A DNA stretch of 64,000 nucleotides. Origin: Dugong dugon (Eukaryota; Chordata; Mammalia; Sirenia; Dugongidae). The notes under the pieces were generated by a model, which saw only the letters and a list, made by a program, of their open reading frames with translations, was not told where the DNA came from and did no database searches. The position numbers and the translations under genes are program-made. The stretch covers positions 48,465,501 to 48,529,500 of the forward strand of contig CM057482.1 in assembly GCA_030035585.1 (NCBI GenBank). Direction: 5' to 3'. Positions 10,380 to 21,345 of the stretch are shown here, in pieces. Position 1 is the stretch's first letter. Every line of letters begins with the position of its first letter.

Positions 10380-10900
10380 TGTCTTAGTTATCTAGTGCTG
10401 CTATAACAGAAATACCACCAGTGGGTGGCTTTAACAAAACAGAAATTTATTCTCTCACAATTTAGAAGGCTAGAAGTCTGAATTCAGGGAGCCAGCTCCA
10501 GGGGAAAGCTTTCTTTCTCTGGTTGGCTCTGGGGAATGGTCCTTGTCATCAATCTTTCCTTGAGTCTAGGAGTTTCTCAGTGCAGGGACTCCAGGTCCAA
10601 ATGAGGTACTCAACTCCCTGCTCTTCTTCCTTGGTGGTATGAGGTCCCTCTCCTTTCTGCTCACTTCTCACTTTTATATCTCAAAAGAGACTGACTCAAG
10701 ATACAACCTAATCCTGTAGATTGTGCCTTGCCTCATTAACATAACTGCCTTTAATCCCGCCTCATTAACATCATAGAGGTTAAGATTTACAACACACAGG
10801 ATAATTACACCAGATCACAAAATGGAGGATGATCACACAATACTGGGAATCATAGTCTAGCCAAGTTGACACTTTGGGGGACACAATTCAATCCACAATA
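10380..10900 (-). mobile_element. MaLR-like solo LTR inserted in a SINE
   Basis: Antisense LTR beginning TGTCTTAGTTATCTAGTGCT, through AGAAATTTATTCTCTCACAA and GGGGGACACAATTCAATCC. Five-base flanks GTTGC (10375-10379) and GTCGC (10901-10905) fit an ERVL/MaLR target duplication with one substitution. The AfroSINE was therefore already in place when this LTR arrived. Confidence 0.85.
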
Positions 10901-10945
10901 GTCGCTGTGAGTCGGAACTGACTGGGCAGGAGAGGGTTTGGTTTT
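10901..10945 (+). mobile_element. AfroSINE, 3' part (split by LTR)
   Basis: GTCGCTGTGAGTCGGAACTG and AGAGGGTTTGGTTTTT complete the SINE that starts at 10272. Confidence 0.9.
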
Positions 10946-11399
10946 TCAGTATCAAACAGTAATTAGGCATCTAATAATTTCTTGCTGTATGAATAAATGA
11001 ACTATTCATGAATATCTCTTCAAAATCTTTCGCAGTTAATACTCACCTAGCTAAAAAACATGGAATGTGATCATCTTCTATAAGTTGTTCAGACTTGTCT
11101 TAGAAACTTTTTCCATTACCATTAGGTTAAGTACTCTATTAATATTCTAGATGCCTGAGGCACATGAACAACCATAAAACGAACAGGAAAAAAAAAAAAA
11201 ACCCAACCCCAGAGAAGATCAGTTCAACAATTCTCCATATCCTCATTACAGTCAAGCGTAAACATGTCCAAGCTTAATATTATTAAAATACAAAACATGG
11301 GAAGAGTCATTTGCCCAAATTATAAACTTAGAATCACAATACGCAATAAGAGCACAACCAGCCTAGACTAAACCATAAATAGGTCATTAAACACTCCTT

Positions 11400-12340
11400 G
11401 CTAAAACAATGAGATACTACTACATACTGATTAGAACGGCTAAAGTTAATAATAAAAAACAAAAACTGACAATACCAACTGCTGGTGAGAATGTGGAGCA
11501 ACAGGAACTCTCATTCACTGCTGGTGGGGATGCAAAATAGAACAGCCACTTCAGAAGACAGTTTGACAGTTTCTTACAATGTCAAACACAGTTTTACCAT
11601 ATAATCCAGTAATCGCACTTCTAGAGAAACCTATTTACCCAAATAACGCATGAAAACTCATGCCCACACAAAAGCCTGCACATGAATGTTTACAGCAGCT
11701 TTATCAATAATCGTCAAACTCTGGAAACAACCAAGATGTCCTGTAGTAGGTGAATGGATAAACAAACTGTGGTACACCTATATAATGTGATCTATTGCCG
11801 TAAAGTCAATTCCAACTCTAGCGACCCTCTAGGAGAGCGCAGCTGCCCATAAGGTTTCCAATGCTGTTAATCTTTGTAGAAACCAACTGCCACATCTTTC
11901 TCCTGCAGAACACCTGGTGGGTTCGAACTGCTGACCTTTAGGTTAGCAGCCAAGCATTTTAACTACTGCACCACCAGGGCTCCTGTACACCCAAACAGTG
12001 GAATATTTAGCAATAAAAAGAAATGAGTTCTCAAGTCACAAAAAGACATGAATAAACCTTAAATGCACATTGCTGAGTAAACGATGTCAGTCTGAAAAAG
12101 CTACACACTGTATGATTCCAATTAGATGACATTCTGGAAAGGTACAACTACAGAGATGGTAAAAAGATCAGTGGTTGCCAAGGGCCTGGTGAGTAGGGGA
12201 AGGGAGCAGGGAAGAGGGCACTGAATAGGATAAGCACAGGGATTTTTCAGGGCAGTGAAACAATTCTACAGGACGCCATAATGGTGGATACATGACACTA
12301 CGTATTTGTCAAAACCCATAGACCTTTATAGCACAAAGAG
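11400..12340 (+). mobile_element. Old L1M ORF2 end and 3' UTR
   Basis: AACAATGAGATACTACTACA, CACTGCTGGTGGGGATGCAA and GTTTACAGCAGCTTTATCAA, then a TCCTGTAGTAGGTGAATGG block and AGTGGTTGCCAAGGGCCTGG. Decayed frames. An antisense AfroSINE interrupts it at 11779-11984. Confidence 0.8.
11779..11984 (-). mobile_element. AfroSINE in an L1M, antisense
   Basis: ATTGCCGTAAAGTCAATTCC to CACCACCAGGGCTCCT. Flanked by GTACACC at 11772-11778 and 11985-11991; host L1 sequence resumes in register. Confidence 0.9.
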
Positions 12341-12359
12341 AGAATTCTTAAGGCATACA

Positions 12360-14140
12360 AAATTTTAAAAAATCATTTAGGTCAGGGGATGGAATGCAGG
12401 ATGTGACAAAACAATCTAACTACTGCAGATGTAGGAAACAATCTCACTGTAGGAGGTAGGTGGAAGAGGCTGACCTAAGTAACTTTGGAAGTGAGCGGAA
12501 TCTGCAAAACTGAAGGCAAAGGGAACTGTACATAAACACTACTGTATTTTTATGCAAATCACACGTGCATTATATATATATATATATTTTTTGCCAACTG
12601 TGTTATGCCAGAACTGTTTTACTTAATTTCATCATTTCCACTCGTAGTAGGTGTGGGCACATTATTTGCAAAAAAAATTACAGTACTCTAGTTAAGAAAG
12701 TTGTTTCCCCTGGGGATACAGACTGATAATTCTGAAACCACTATTCATGCGTACTAGAATTGAGCAATTAGGTAAAATGGAGGGTGGATGATGGGAGGCA
12801 AGATTCTCAGTATTGCTGGAATGGGAGAAGGCTAGAATGATCAATATGGTAATGGATCAATGAGTTGGAGACATTGGTATGAACTCATGTTTAGCTTGAC
12901 GTAGGTAGTTACATATAAATATGTGTATATAAAAGGGTTAGGCACACACACATACACATGCACACACTTCCCTGCTGTCATCTGAAGGGGCCTAGAAGCA
13001 ATGATACTGCAGTAGCAAGGAACACACCTAGCATCCAGATCTCGATTTTTAATACCATTTTCCAACAAAAGGAACCTGGGCTCCTTGGAAAAATGGCTGA
13101 TTTTAGGATTGTGGCAGAAAATATACAAGATGACCCAAGAGCATATTGTGGTGACAGAAAGCAAGAAAATGGTTTAAAAAACAAACAAAATCAACCTCAC
13201 AACGATGGGGGTATGTCAAAGGGAAACAGGAGCCAACTTAAAGACCTCCCAATGGTCAAAGCTGGAACAATTTTATAACAATAGAGTAAATAAAGTAGTA
13301 TACAATCTGAACTATAAATACCCACGAGTCTATACTGATATAATAAACACCATAGTTTTACACAAATAACCCATGTCTTCTACGTCTGCCAACCATGTCC
13401 ATCCCCACCTGCCGAGGTATTTGCACCTTTAAAAATACCTGGGCGGGGAGGGGGCCAGTAGGCAAACAAACACAGAAGGCATGTGTTATTTGCATAAAAA
13501 TAGGGTAAATAAATAAAGAAGAAACAAATTTCCTGTGCAAAGCTCCAAATAATTTATACAGATGCTCTGAGCTGTACGTAGTGACTTCTTTCCAAAGAGT
13601 ACAGTATGAAAAAGGGGGAAAAGATCATTTTACAGTGGAAAAACCTGACAAACTACTTCAGCCAGGTTATCAAGGTCAGCATCAACAGTGATAAGTCATG
13701 TTAATACATACCCTTGATATGATGTGATGAGAATGGCACTTTACCTCTGTGGTTCTCCTCCCCAAACTCCATAATCTCAGTCTAATCATGAGAAAAATAT
13801 CAGACAAATCCCAATAGAGGAACATTCTACAAAATACCTGGCCAATACGCCTTGAAACTGTAAAGGTCATCAAAAACAAGAAAAATCTGAGAAATGTTCA
13901 CAGCCAAGAGAAGCCTAAGGAGACATGACTATAGAAAAAGGACAGCAGGTAAAAACCCAAGGAAACCTGAATAAAGTATAATGTATCAATATTGGTTCAA
14001 TAATTGTAAGAAATATACTATGTTCATATAAGATGTTAAGGGGAAACTGGGGGTGGGGTGTATGGGAATTCTCTGTACTATCTGCATAATCCTCCTGCAA
14101 ATCTAAAATTGTTCTAAAATTAAGTTTGTTTAAAAACAAA
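12360..14140 (+). mobile_element. Ancient L1 (L1ME-like) 3' end, copy 2
   Basis: GGGGATGGAATGCAGGATGT, ACTGAAGGCAAAGGGAACTG, CACGAGTCTATACTGATATA, CAGTCTAATCATGAGAAAAA and GCCTAAGGAGACATGACTAT, then an end GGGAATTCTCTGTACTATCT...TGTTCTAAAATTAAG. Longer and better preserved than its homologue at 1860-2895. The paired 106/107-codon frames near 12841-13278 lie inside it and are not genes. Confidence 0.75.
12567..12590. repeat. (TA)n run
   Basis: TATATATATATATATAT followed by a T-run, inside the L1 relic. Confidence 0.85.
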
Positions 14141-14194
14141 ACAAGCAAACAAAAATCTTTCTACTCTCCATTCTGTAAACCACCAAACTTAGAA

Positions 14195-14500
14195 GGGGTT
14201 TTTAAAGTGTGGATCCTGGACCAGTAGAATCAGTCCAGGATTCTACTGGTCCAGGAACCACAGAATCAGCTGGGAACTTGTCAGAAATGCAAATTCTCAG
14301 GCCTCAGCCAAGACCCACTGAATCAGAAACTCCGGGGTGGGGCTCAGCACTGTTTTAACAAGTCCCTTGGGTGACTCTGACGCATGCTCAAGTCTGAGTG
14401 CCACAGTGGCACTTACTTGAGATGCAAGAGGTAAATGGGGCAGAGCACCAGGTGAAGCTGAGGCTGCTGGTCTGGGGACCACACTTTGAGAATCACTCCT
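14195..14500. mobile_element. MER5-type hAT-Charlie MITE with extra hairpin
   Basis: AGCTGGGAACTTGTCAGAAA, TGCAAATTCTCAGGCCTCAG, ACTGAATCAGAAACTCCGGG and GTTTTAACAAGTCCCTTGGG are characteristic of MER5. A perfect hairpin with 18 nt arms sits at its left end (14214-14231 and 14239-14256). Confidence 0.75.
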
Positions 14501-14712
14501 TGAGACAAACCAAGCAAGAAGAATGAGTATTACTGGCTGCTTACTATGTGCCAGGTTCCTAACACAACAAACCTGTGAGAAAGGTTTGATCATCCCCGTA
14601 TCAGAGATGTTGAAGGTTTAACGAGAAAGACAGCAGTTTTCCTCAGGCCCCAGTTACATGAGGAGCTGTGGAGTCTCTGTCCCTTCCCCTCTGGAGGGGC
14701 CACATAACATAC

Positions 14713-15125
14713 TGTATTAGTTTCCTGAGGCTGCTGTAACAGATACCACAAAGTGGGTGGCTTAAAAACAACAGTTGTGGAGGCTAGAAATCCAAAATCC
14801 AGCAGGGCCAAGCTCCCTCCAGGGGCTTTAGGGGTAAATCCATTCTTGCCTCTTCCAGCATCTGGTGGTTGCAGGCACTCCTGGGCTTGCAGTCTCTGCC
14901 TGTCTTCTACTCCTCTGTGTGCCTGTGTTACCTTCCTTAGCCTCTCTCTTATAAGGACACCTGTGGTGGTATTTAGGCACCAGCCAGATAGCCCAGGGTA
15001 ACCTCATCTCAAAATCCTTAAATTAAACATATCTGGAAAGACCATTTTTCCAAATAAAGTAACATTTATAAATTCCAGGGATTAGGACTTGATATCTTTG
15101 GGTGGCCATTATTCAACCCGCTACA
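14713..15125 (-). mobile_element. MaLR-like solo LTR, antisense
   Basis: Begins TGTATTAGTTTCCTGAGGCT and GGTGGCTTAAAAACAACAG, and ends TTATTCAACCCGCTACA. Flanks CATAC (14708-14712) and CACAC (15126-15130) match at four of five bases. It explains the 82-codon plus-strand frame here. Confidence 0.8.
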
Positions 15126-15132
15126 CACACTT

Positions 15133-15246
15133 TAGGAGCCCTGATGGTGCAAAGGTTAAGCACTCAGCTGCTAATGGAAAGGCTGGCAGTTTGAACCCAT
15201 GCAGCAATTACGTAGGAGAAGATCTGGTGATCTGCTTCCGTAAAGA
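15133..15246 (+). mobile_element. AfroSINE, 5' part (host of a nested SINE)
   Basis: GGAGCCCTGATGGTGCAAAG to GATCTGCTTCCGTAAAGAT. It stops where an antisense SINE begins and resumes near 15456. Confidence 0.88.
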
Positions 15247-15455
15247 TAAAAACCAAACCCACTGCTGTCAAGTCGATTCCAACTCCTAGCAACCCTACAG
15301 GACAGAGCAGAACTGCCCCACAGGGTTTCCAAGGCTGTAATCTTTATGGAAGCAGACTGCCACATCTTTCTCCCATGGAGCAGCTGGTGGGTTCAAACCA
15401 CCTATCTTTCAGTTAGCAGCTGAGCGTTTATAACCATTGTGCCACCAGGGCTCCT
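15247..15455 (-). mobile_element. AfroSINE nested in another AfroSINE
   Basis: Full antisense copy (CACTGCTGTCAAGTCGATTC, AACTGCCCCACAGGGTTTCC, TGTGCCACCAGGGCTCC). It splits a sense SINE; no clean target duplication is readable. Confidence 0.9.
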
Positions 15456-15530
15456 TCCCCTATACGGGTTTCTACTCTGTCACATGGGATTGCTATGAGT
15501 CAAAATCAACTCGACAGCACCTAACAACAG
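15456..15530 (+). mobile_element. AfroSINE, 3' part
   Basis: GGGTTTCTACTCTGTCACAT, then GATTGCTATGAGTCAAAATC and a CACCTAACAACAGCA tail complete the SINE begun at 15133. About 15 expected bases of the body are missing at the junction. Confidence 0.85.
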
Positions 15531-16154
15531 CAGCATGTAAGTCGAACTGATGCTTATGGATTCCTCCTACAAAACCATGACAGAAAATTAAGATTTCCGA
15601 CCAAGGATCTGACAGTCTTTTTCTCTCTTACACTGATGACCACAGGACACTATACACAAAAATCAACTATAAAGGTAGAATACAAACTATCTAAAAAATC
15701 AATTATACATTTAATAAAGACCTTCATCAAGGCCAGAGAATTCAGAGGGCTTCTTGTGGCAGATCCTAACCAGCATCTTTAAAGAACTTTTGAGAACTTT
15801 TAGGACTAATGTAAAGGTCCAGTCATGCTGTTTCTACTGCTCTTTTACACTGAAAACTCCCTTAGAGTGTATATGATGACTGGGGACCAAACACCTCTTT
15901 TGGTTGTTTGGGGGTTAAGGTTCACTGCTTTAAACTAGCTATTTACACCAGCTTGGCAAGAGTCTAACAAATAAAATTAACAAAGCACAATGAGGTCTAA
16001 ATGCTATCAGTTGAATATTATCTTAAATATGAGTATATTAAAAATATCCCACACCAAGCAAAGAAATGTAAGAATCGTGAACATTTTCTCTTTATCTAAA
16101 ATTCTCAACAAATGCACCTTATAGGTTCTTTACAAACGAATACTGCCAGTAGAG
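15531..16154. other. Intronic sequence, nothing recognised
   Basis: No gene or assigned repeat seen. Confidence 0.5.
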
Positions 16155-16330
16155 AATGCAGTGCCATGTTACAGGGAAAAAGAAAGTGCAATCATTAGAG
16201 TTATAATCGTAGGCTTTACAGTCAGACTGCCTGGATTCAAACTCTGACTCTACCACTTGACAAGCTGTGCGACCTTGGACAAGTAACTTTGTTTTAAAGA
16301 AAAAGAAACTGAGGCTTAGGAGAATATAGT
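16155..16330 (+). mobile_element. MIR SINE
   Basis: TACAGTCAGACTGCCTGGAT, TCAAACTCTGACTCTACCAC and GCGACCTTGGACAAGTAACT are the sense MIR core. It explains the minus-strand frame 16119-16361. Confidence 0.8.
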
Positions 16331-16659
16331 TTAAATGGGTTTTCTCCCATACCAAAAGCATAATATGTCCTTTAAACCTTGCCGCCTTCCAAAAAAAAAA
16401 AGTTACAAAGGTTTAATTGATTCAATGTTTAATTGTAAACCACCCCATGATCTATTTCAAGTACAGTCCCCTACACCACTCCGCAGTGGATAAAATGTTT
16501 CCCATCATTATGTCAGCACACCTCCCACCCTTGTCTACCCATACCATGGAAATCACTTTTTATGAAAGGTGATGTTCACGTTTGATAAAAATCTCCCATG
16601 TTACCACTTTGCAAGCCATCTATACCAAGCACCCAGATGGTGAGTGTTCAGAGAGAGCT

Positions 16660-16858
16660 TAACCAACTAGCTGCTGCAGGGTCAATTCATGGCAATCCCA
16701 TGTGTGCAGAGTAGAACTGCTCCATTGGGTTTTCAAGGCTGTGAACTTTCAGAAGCAGATCGCCAGGCCTGTCTTCCGAGGTGCCTCTGGGAGGACTCAA
16801 TCTCCAACCTTTCAGTTAGTAACCCAGTGCTTAACTGTCTGCACCACCCAGGGACTCC
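16660..16858 (-). mobile_element. AfroSINE (GTG-box subfamily), antisense
   Basis: GGCAATCCCATGTGTGCAGA, GATCGCCAGGCCTGTCTTCC and CACCACCCAGGGACTCC. Related flanks TTAACCAACTAG on the left and CTAAGCAACTAA on the right. The three overlapping plus-strand frames at 16689-17170 arise partly from it. Confidence 0.88.
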
Positions 16859-16879
16859 AAAGAAAGCCTAAGCAACTAA

Positions 16880-17189
16880 ATCAAAGACATGGTTTTCTTC
16901 CTACTTCACTCAGTCTCCTTTGCTGGATCCTCCTCCCCTCTGACCTCTAGGCCCTGGAAACCCAGACTCAGCCCTGGGAATTCCTCCTTCCCGGCTAACT
17001 CCCTAGGTGGTATGATTTGTTCTCTGGGCTTAAATACCATCTTCGTGCTGAGGACTCTCCCCAGTCTTTCCCTTCATGGTAACTCTATCCCTCCAACTGC
17101 TCAGGCAACCCCTCTCCCCACATCTAATCCTGTCAGCTCAACCTTTAAAACACATCTATGCAGCTGCTGAGGCCGCTTATATACAAAAG
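16880..17189. other. C/T-rich intronic sequence, possible L2 relic
   Basis: Pyrimidine-rich with L2-like phrases (CTCTGGGCTTAAATACCATC). Overlapping frames on both strands here have no recognisable domain. Confidence 0.35.
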
Positions 17190-17995
17190 AACACCTCATG
17201 GGTTTTGGTTCCTTGGTTTGCAGGTTTAGGGTTATGCTTTCATGGGACATCTCAGTTAACTGGCCTAGTATAGCGTTTAGGGCTTCTGGTCTATCTCCTA
17301 GTTTGCTGTGTAGTGCTTGGAGTCTTGAAAGCTTCCAAGTGGCATCCAAGGCACAAGTGATCTCTATTCACCTGAAGAAACAAAGAAAGGACAGTCAGGA
17401 ATTAGGAGAAGAAAATGGAATGTGTAGCTAACTGCATCCATGACAACTGGTTCCTTTGCCATGAGGCCAGAAGAAATGGATGGTGCCCAGCTACCACTAC
17501 TGAATGTTTGATCAAAGATTCTACAGAAGAATCCTGATCAAAAGGGATAAAATGCAGAACAGAATTTCTAATTCCCATAGAATCTAGACTTTCTGGAGCC
17601 ACAGAGGCTGGATGAACCCCTGAAACTACTGCCCTCAGATAATCCTTAAACTTTAAACCTTAAAACCAGAAATATCCCCTGAAGTCTTCTTAAAACCAAA
17701 CAGATAGCTTCACTAGTAAAGAATGTCTGCCTTGAGCACCGTGCTATTTTAAGAACTAACTATATGAGATCAAACTGACAACAGCAACTCGAATGAAAGG
17801 ATAGGAAACTTAGGGGGCAGTGAGTTTATGTCAATGGGAGAGGAACAATTTGGAAAAAGAAGATGAGAATGCTTTCACAGCTTGAAGAATATAATCAATA
17901 TTGCTGAATTGTACATGTAGAAATAGTTGAATCGGTGTATGTTCTGCTGTGTATATCCTAAACAACAACAAATAAAATACATTATAAAAAACAAA
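17190..17995 (+). mobile_element. L1 3' UTR, older elephant-type
   Basis: Shares the layout of the 25.3-26.0 kb element: a TTATGCTTTCATGGGACATC block, GGAGTCTTGAAAGCTTCCAA, TGGATGGTGCCCAGCTACCA, a GATGAACCCCTGAAACTACT block and GAATTGTACATGTAGAAATA near the A-rich tail. More diverged. Confidence 0.75.
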
Positions 17996-18009
17996 AAAAC
18001 ACATCTACG

Positions 18010-18560
18010 GTCTGACACTCTGCTTCACCTGGTCCAAGCCACCCTCTCCTCCAGCCCACGTGTCTAGCAGAGTCTCCTAACCAACCTCCTGCTTCCACTC
18101 TCCTCCTGAGAGTTGCTTCTCCATGTGCTAGCCTGAGGAATCACTTCACATCTCTGCCCCAAAGCCATGGTCTTCCCAGCTCACTCAACACAAAACCCAA
18201 AGCCTGATCGTGGGCGAGGCCTTAAGGGGTCTGGCCCTCCCTCAAGTGATACAGTCACCTTGACCTCCTTGCTGCTTGAACACAGCACACACTCTGCCTT
18301 CGGGCCTCTGCATGCCCATTCCCCCAGCCTGAAATGGTCCTTCCCCAGAAAGAAACAAAGTTCACTTTCTCACTCTCATCCGGCACTCTCCACCGCCTCC
18401 ATCACTCTCCATCCCCTTATCAGGCTTGTATTTCTGTAGAGGGCTTAGCATCACCCAGCATTATTGCCTGACAAACCCCATGGAAAGTAAATGCGTACTG
18501 AGAGCAGGGGCTTTGTGAGCTCACTGCTGCACCCCCAGTGTCTACAACAGAGCCTGTCAC
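18010..18560 (-). mobile_element. L2 LINE relic, antisense
   Basis: TGACCTCCTTGCTGCTTGAA, CGGGCCTCTGCATGCCCATT, GCCTGAAATGGTCCTTCCCC and GCAGGGGCTTTGTGAGCTCA are antisense L2 phrases in order. It explains the 90-codon frame at 18167-18439. Confidence 0.65.
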
Positions 18561-18726
18561 ACAGTAGCAACAGAGGTCGTTTTTTAATGAATTTACCACT
18601 AAAAAAATTTACATTTACATTTGAATTATCTGGGATATTTCAACATCCATATTCATCTTACCCTAATGATACAACCAGAATTCTAAATTATTACAGAATC
18701 AATTTATAAACACCAAAAAGGTAAAC

Positions 18727-18956
18727 CAGTTGTTGTTAAGTCGACTCTGACTCATGATCCCTGGGTGATGCAAATGGTTAACGCATTCTGCTGCTAACTG
18801 AAAGACTGAAAGTTCAAGTCCACCCAGAGGTGCCTCAGAAGAAAGGCCTGGCAATGTACTTCCAAAGATCAGACACTGAAAACCTTATGGAGCACAGTTC
18901 TACGCCAACATACGTGGGGTCACTATGAGTTGGAATCAACTCAACAGCAACTGGTT
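18727..18956 (+). mobile_element. AfroSINE with inverted 3' piece (foldback)
   Basis: A short antisense SINE 3' end (CAGTTGTTGTTAAGTCGACT, to about 18755) is joined to a full sense SINE (CCCTGGGTGATGCAAATGG... to CAACAGCAACTGG). A single perfect duplication AAAAGGTAAAC (18716-18726, 18957-18967) encloses both, so they look like one insertion. Confidence 0.88.
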
Positions 18957-19049
18957 AAAAGGTAAACAAATTCCTCAGGTGGTAAAAATAAATAAGAGTG
19001 TACTCTCTTTCTGCCTTAAACCAAACCATTAAAAAGAAAAGTAAAATCA

Positions 19050-19160
19050 GTGTTCCCAACATGAAGAATGTAATCAATGTCACTGAATTATACATGTAGA
19101 AATTGTTGAACTGGAGAATCTTTTGTTGTATATATTTTCACCACAATTTAAAAAAAACAC
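19050..19160 (+). mobile_element. L1 3' tail fragment
   Basis: ATGAAGAATGTAATCAATGT, CACTGAATTATACATGTAGA and GTTGTATATATTTTCACCAC, with an A-run, match the end of the 17.2-18.0 kb L1 3' UTR. Confidence 0.6.
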
Positions 19161-19739
19161 CAGTCAGTGTTCCTACGGAGGGAGAATGCAAGGACGTGTT
19201 ACTATGCACAAAAGGAAAAGTAACACAGTATTTTCAAAGAAAGAGCTTTGAAAATAAATGCTAGGCATCAAAGAAAATAACTTTGTGCTGATTTCTTTAT
19301 CCCTGCAAGGGTTCACTGACAGAAAACACAGAAACGAAACACTACAGGGTTAACCAGGACGACATCAGCAAAAGTGTTAGCATTAAATTGCTGAGTGAAT
19401 GCTGAAAGATCCTTTTTAGCCAGGGAAAAGTTTTCCTGTAACGGTCCCATTACAAATTTCTTACAGTAATAACATGGTACATTATAAGCTTGCTCAAATG
19501 ATAAGCTCTTTATAAAGGTTAGAAGTCTGCAGCCCTCGCAAACAAAGACCTCTCTGTCTCAGATTTCCTAGAAGTCAATAAGCTAAAAATCACATTCTGC
19601 ACGATATATCCACTTACAGTCACGGAAGATCTAGTCTCCCGCTGTGCTAGCCAGTCTCCCTACAGCACTGAGCGGCCAATGTGAACAACAGCAGACACCA
19701 GCACCACTTCTGTGTCGAATTAGAGCATCTCTGGGCCCT
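19161..19739. other. Intronic sequence, nothing recognised
   Basis: No gene or assigned repeat. Confidence 0.5.
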
Positions 19740-20400
19740 AACTACATTTTTAAATAATTTTAGATTTACAGAAGAGTTGTAAAGACAAGAGGGAGTTCCC
19801 ATATCTTCATCCTACTTCCTCTAATGTTAACATCTTACATAACTCGGGTACACATAGCAAAACCAAGAAATTAACATTGGTGCAACACCATTAACTAGCT
19901 ATAGACTTTATTCAGATTTCCCTAGTTTTCCATCGACATCCTTTTGCTCTTCTGGGAACCAATCCAGGATTCCACAGTGCATTTAGTGATCACGTCTGCC
20001 TGGTCTCCCCCAACCTGTGACAGTTTCTCTTTCCTTGTTTTTCATGACCTTGACACTTTTGAAGAATCCTGTCAGGTATTTTGTAGAATGTCACTCAATT
20101 TGGATTTGTCTGATGTTTTCTAATAATGAGACTACAGTTACAGATTTGGGGGAAGAATACCAGAGGCACAGTGCCCTTTCATCTCACGCATCACAGAGTA
20201 CATGATATCATTATGACGCATCACTGGCGATGCTAACCTTGATCACTGGGTTAAAAGGTGCTGTCTACCAGGATTCCCCACTGTACAGTTATTTTTCCTC
20301 TTCCCTTCTCTATTCATGAGAAATGAGTCAATAAGTTCAGCCCACACTCAAGGGGAAGGAAATTAAGCTCCACCTCGTAGAGGGAAGAGTATCAAAGAAT
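19740..20400 (-). mobile_element. Old L1M 3' UTR, antisense
   Basis: Antisense blocks of a widespread mammalian L1 3' UTR: AATGTTAACATCTTACATAA, GAAATTAACATTGGTGCAAC, CAGATTTCCCTAGTTTTCCA and TGTGACAGTTTCTCTTTCC. Confidence 0.7.
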
Positions 20401-21034
20401 TTGTGGAGGTATGTGAAAACCACCACAGTTTATTAATACATATCTTGTAACTACTTATTTTTATTACAATTTGTTTAATAAACAAGTTTGGCGTTATGGT
20501 TCGTGACAACTAAACAAAAGCTGAGGTTTGAGAAAGATTTACAACCGGACCACAAAAACAGACATATGTGAAACCATCAATTGCAGAGACAAAAAGATAC
20601 TTTATCATCTAGTTTTAGCTTTAAAGTGTCTGTCACTCTAATCTCTGGCCAAAAGTTACATCATCTCAAGTAACACAGCTCTTTCTCTGCTGTTACTCAG
20701 ATTTACTGTCGACCACCACTCACCTTTACTGACTTTCATTTGGCTACACAACTCATCATAACTAACACGACTCGGAGGAAAGAGGAAAAGAGGAAATGGA
20801 AAAACTAATAGTGAAGCATTAGCCCATCACACTTATGATCAGGAGGACAAGTGTGCCAAGCTTAGCCTCCCCTACCAACCTGACTAGAAGCTACTTTCTG
20901 GAAAGATCAACATCAACTCTGCACAGGAGAGGGGCTAAACGAGATGACGCCAAGTAACAAAATCGAAACCTCGGCTTCTACGTCGTCCCAAAACATCACC
21001 AGATTGTAAGAAATGTTTTAAGAGTATAAATTAC
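20401..21034. other. Intronic sequence, nothing recognised
   Basis: No gene or assigned repeat. Confidence 0.5.
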
Positions 21035-21345
21035 AACAATGGCTCCTAGACATCAGCAAGTATAAGAATCACCGGCAAAGCCTCTGAACCATGCAGATTA
21101 TCAGGCTCTGCCCACAAAGATTCTGGTTCTGGGTTTGGGGCCTAGAAATTTGCTATTTACAAGCACCTCAAATGATTCTCTTGGAGATGGTCTCCTTTTG
21201 ACGAACTCCAGCCTGGTGTAAGATCCAAGACCCAAGAGCAATGCTAATACCTGAAGTAAACACACACACACGCACACGCACACACTCGCGCAGAGTTCCT
21301 ATTGAGAAAAAGGTCTACATATCATTCAAGTCTGAGAAACACTGA
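21035..21345. mobile_element. MER5-like hAT MITE, with CA-rich insert
   Basis: TATAAGAATCACCGGCAAAG, AGGCTCTGCCCACAAAGATT, CACCTCAAATGATTCTC and the end AAGTCTGAGAAACACTGAT resemble MER5 termini. A CA/CG dinucleotide run lies at 21261-21292. Confidence 0.55.

Noticed and set aside
13358..13540. Short frames around 12.8-13.9 kb as genes
   Set aside because: All lie in an old L1ME-like 3' end.
21261..21292. CA/CG dinucleotide run as a Z-DNA element
   Set aside because: Short and imperfect; nothing beyond composition supports a role.
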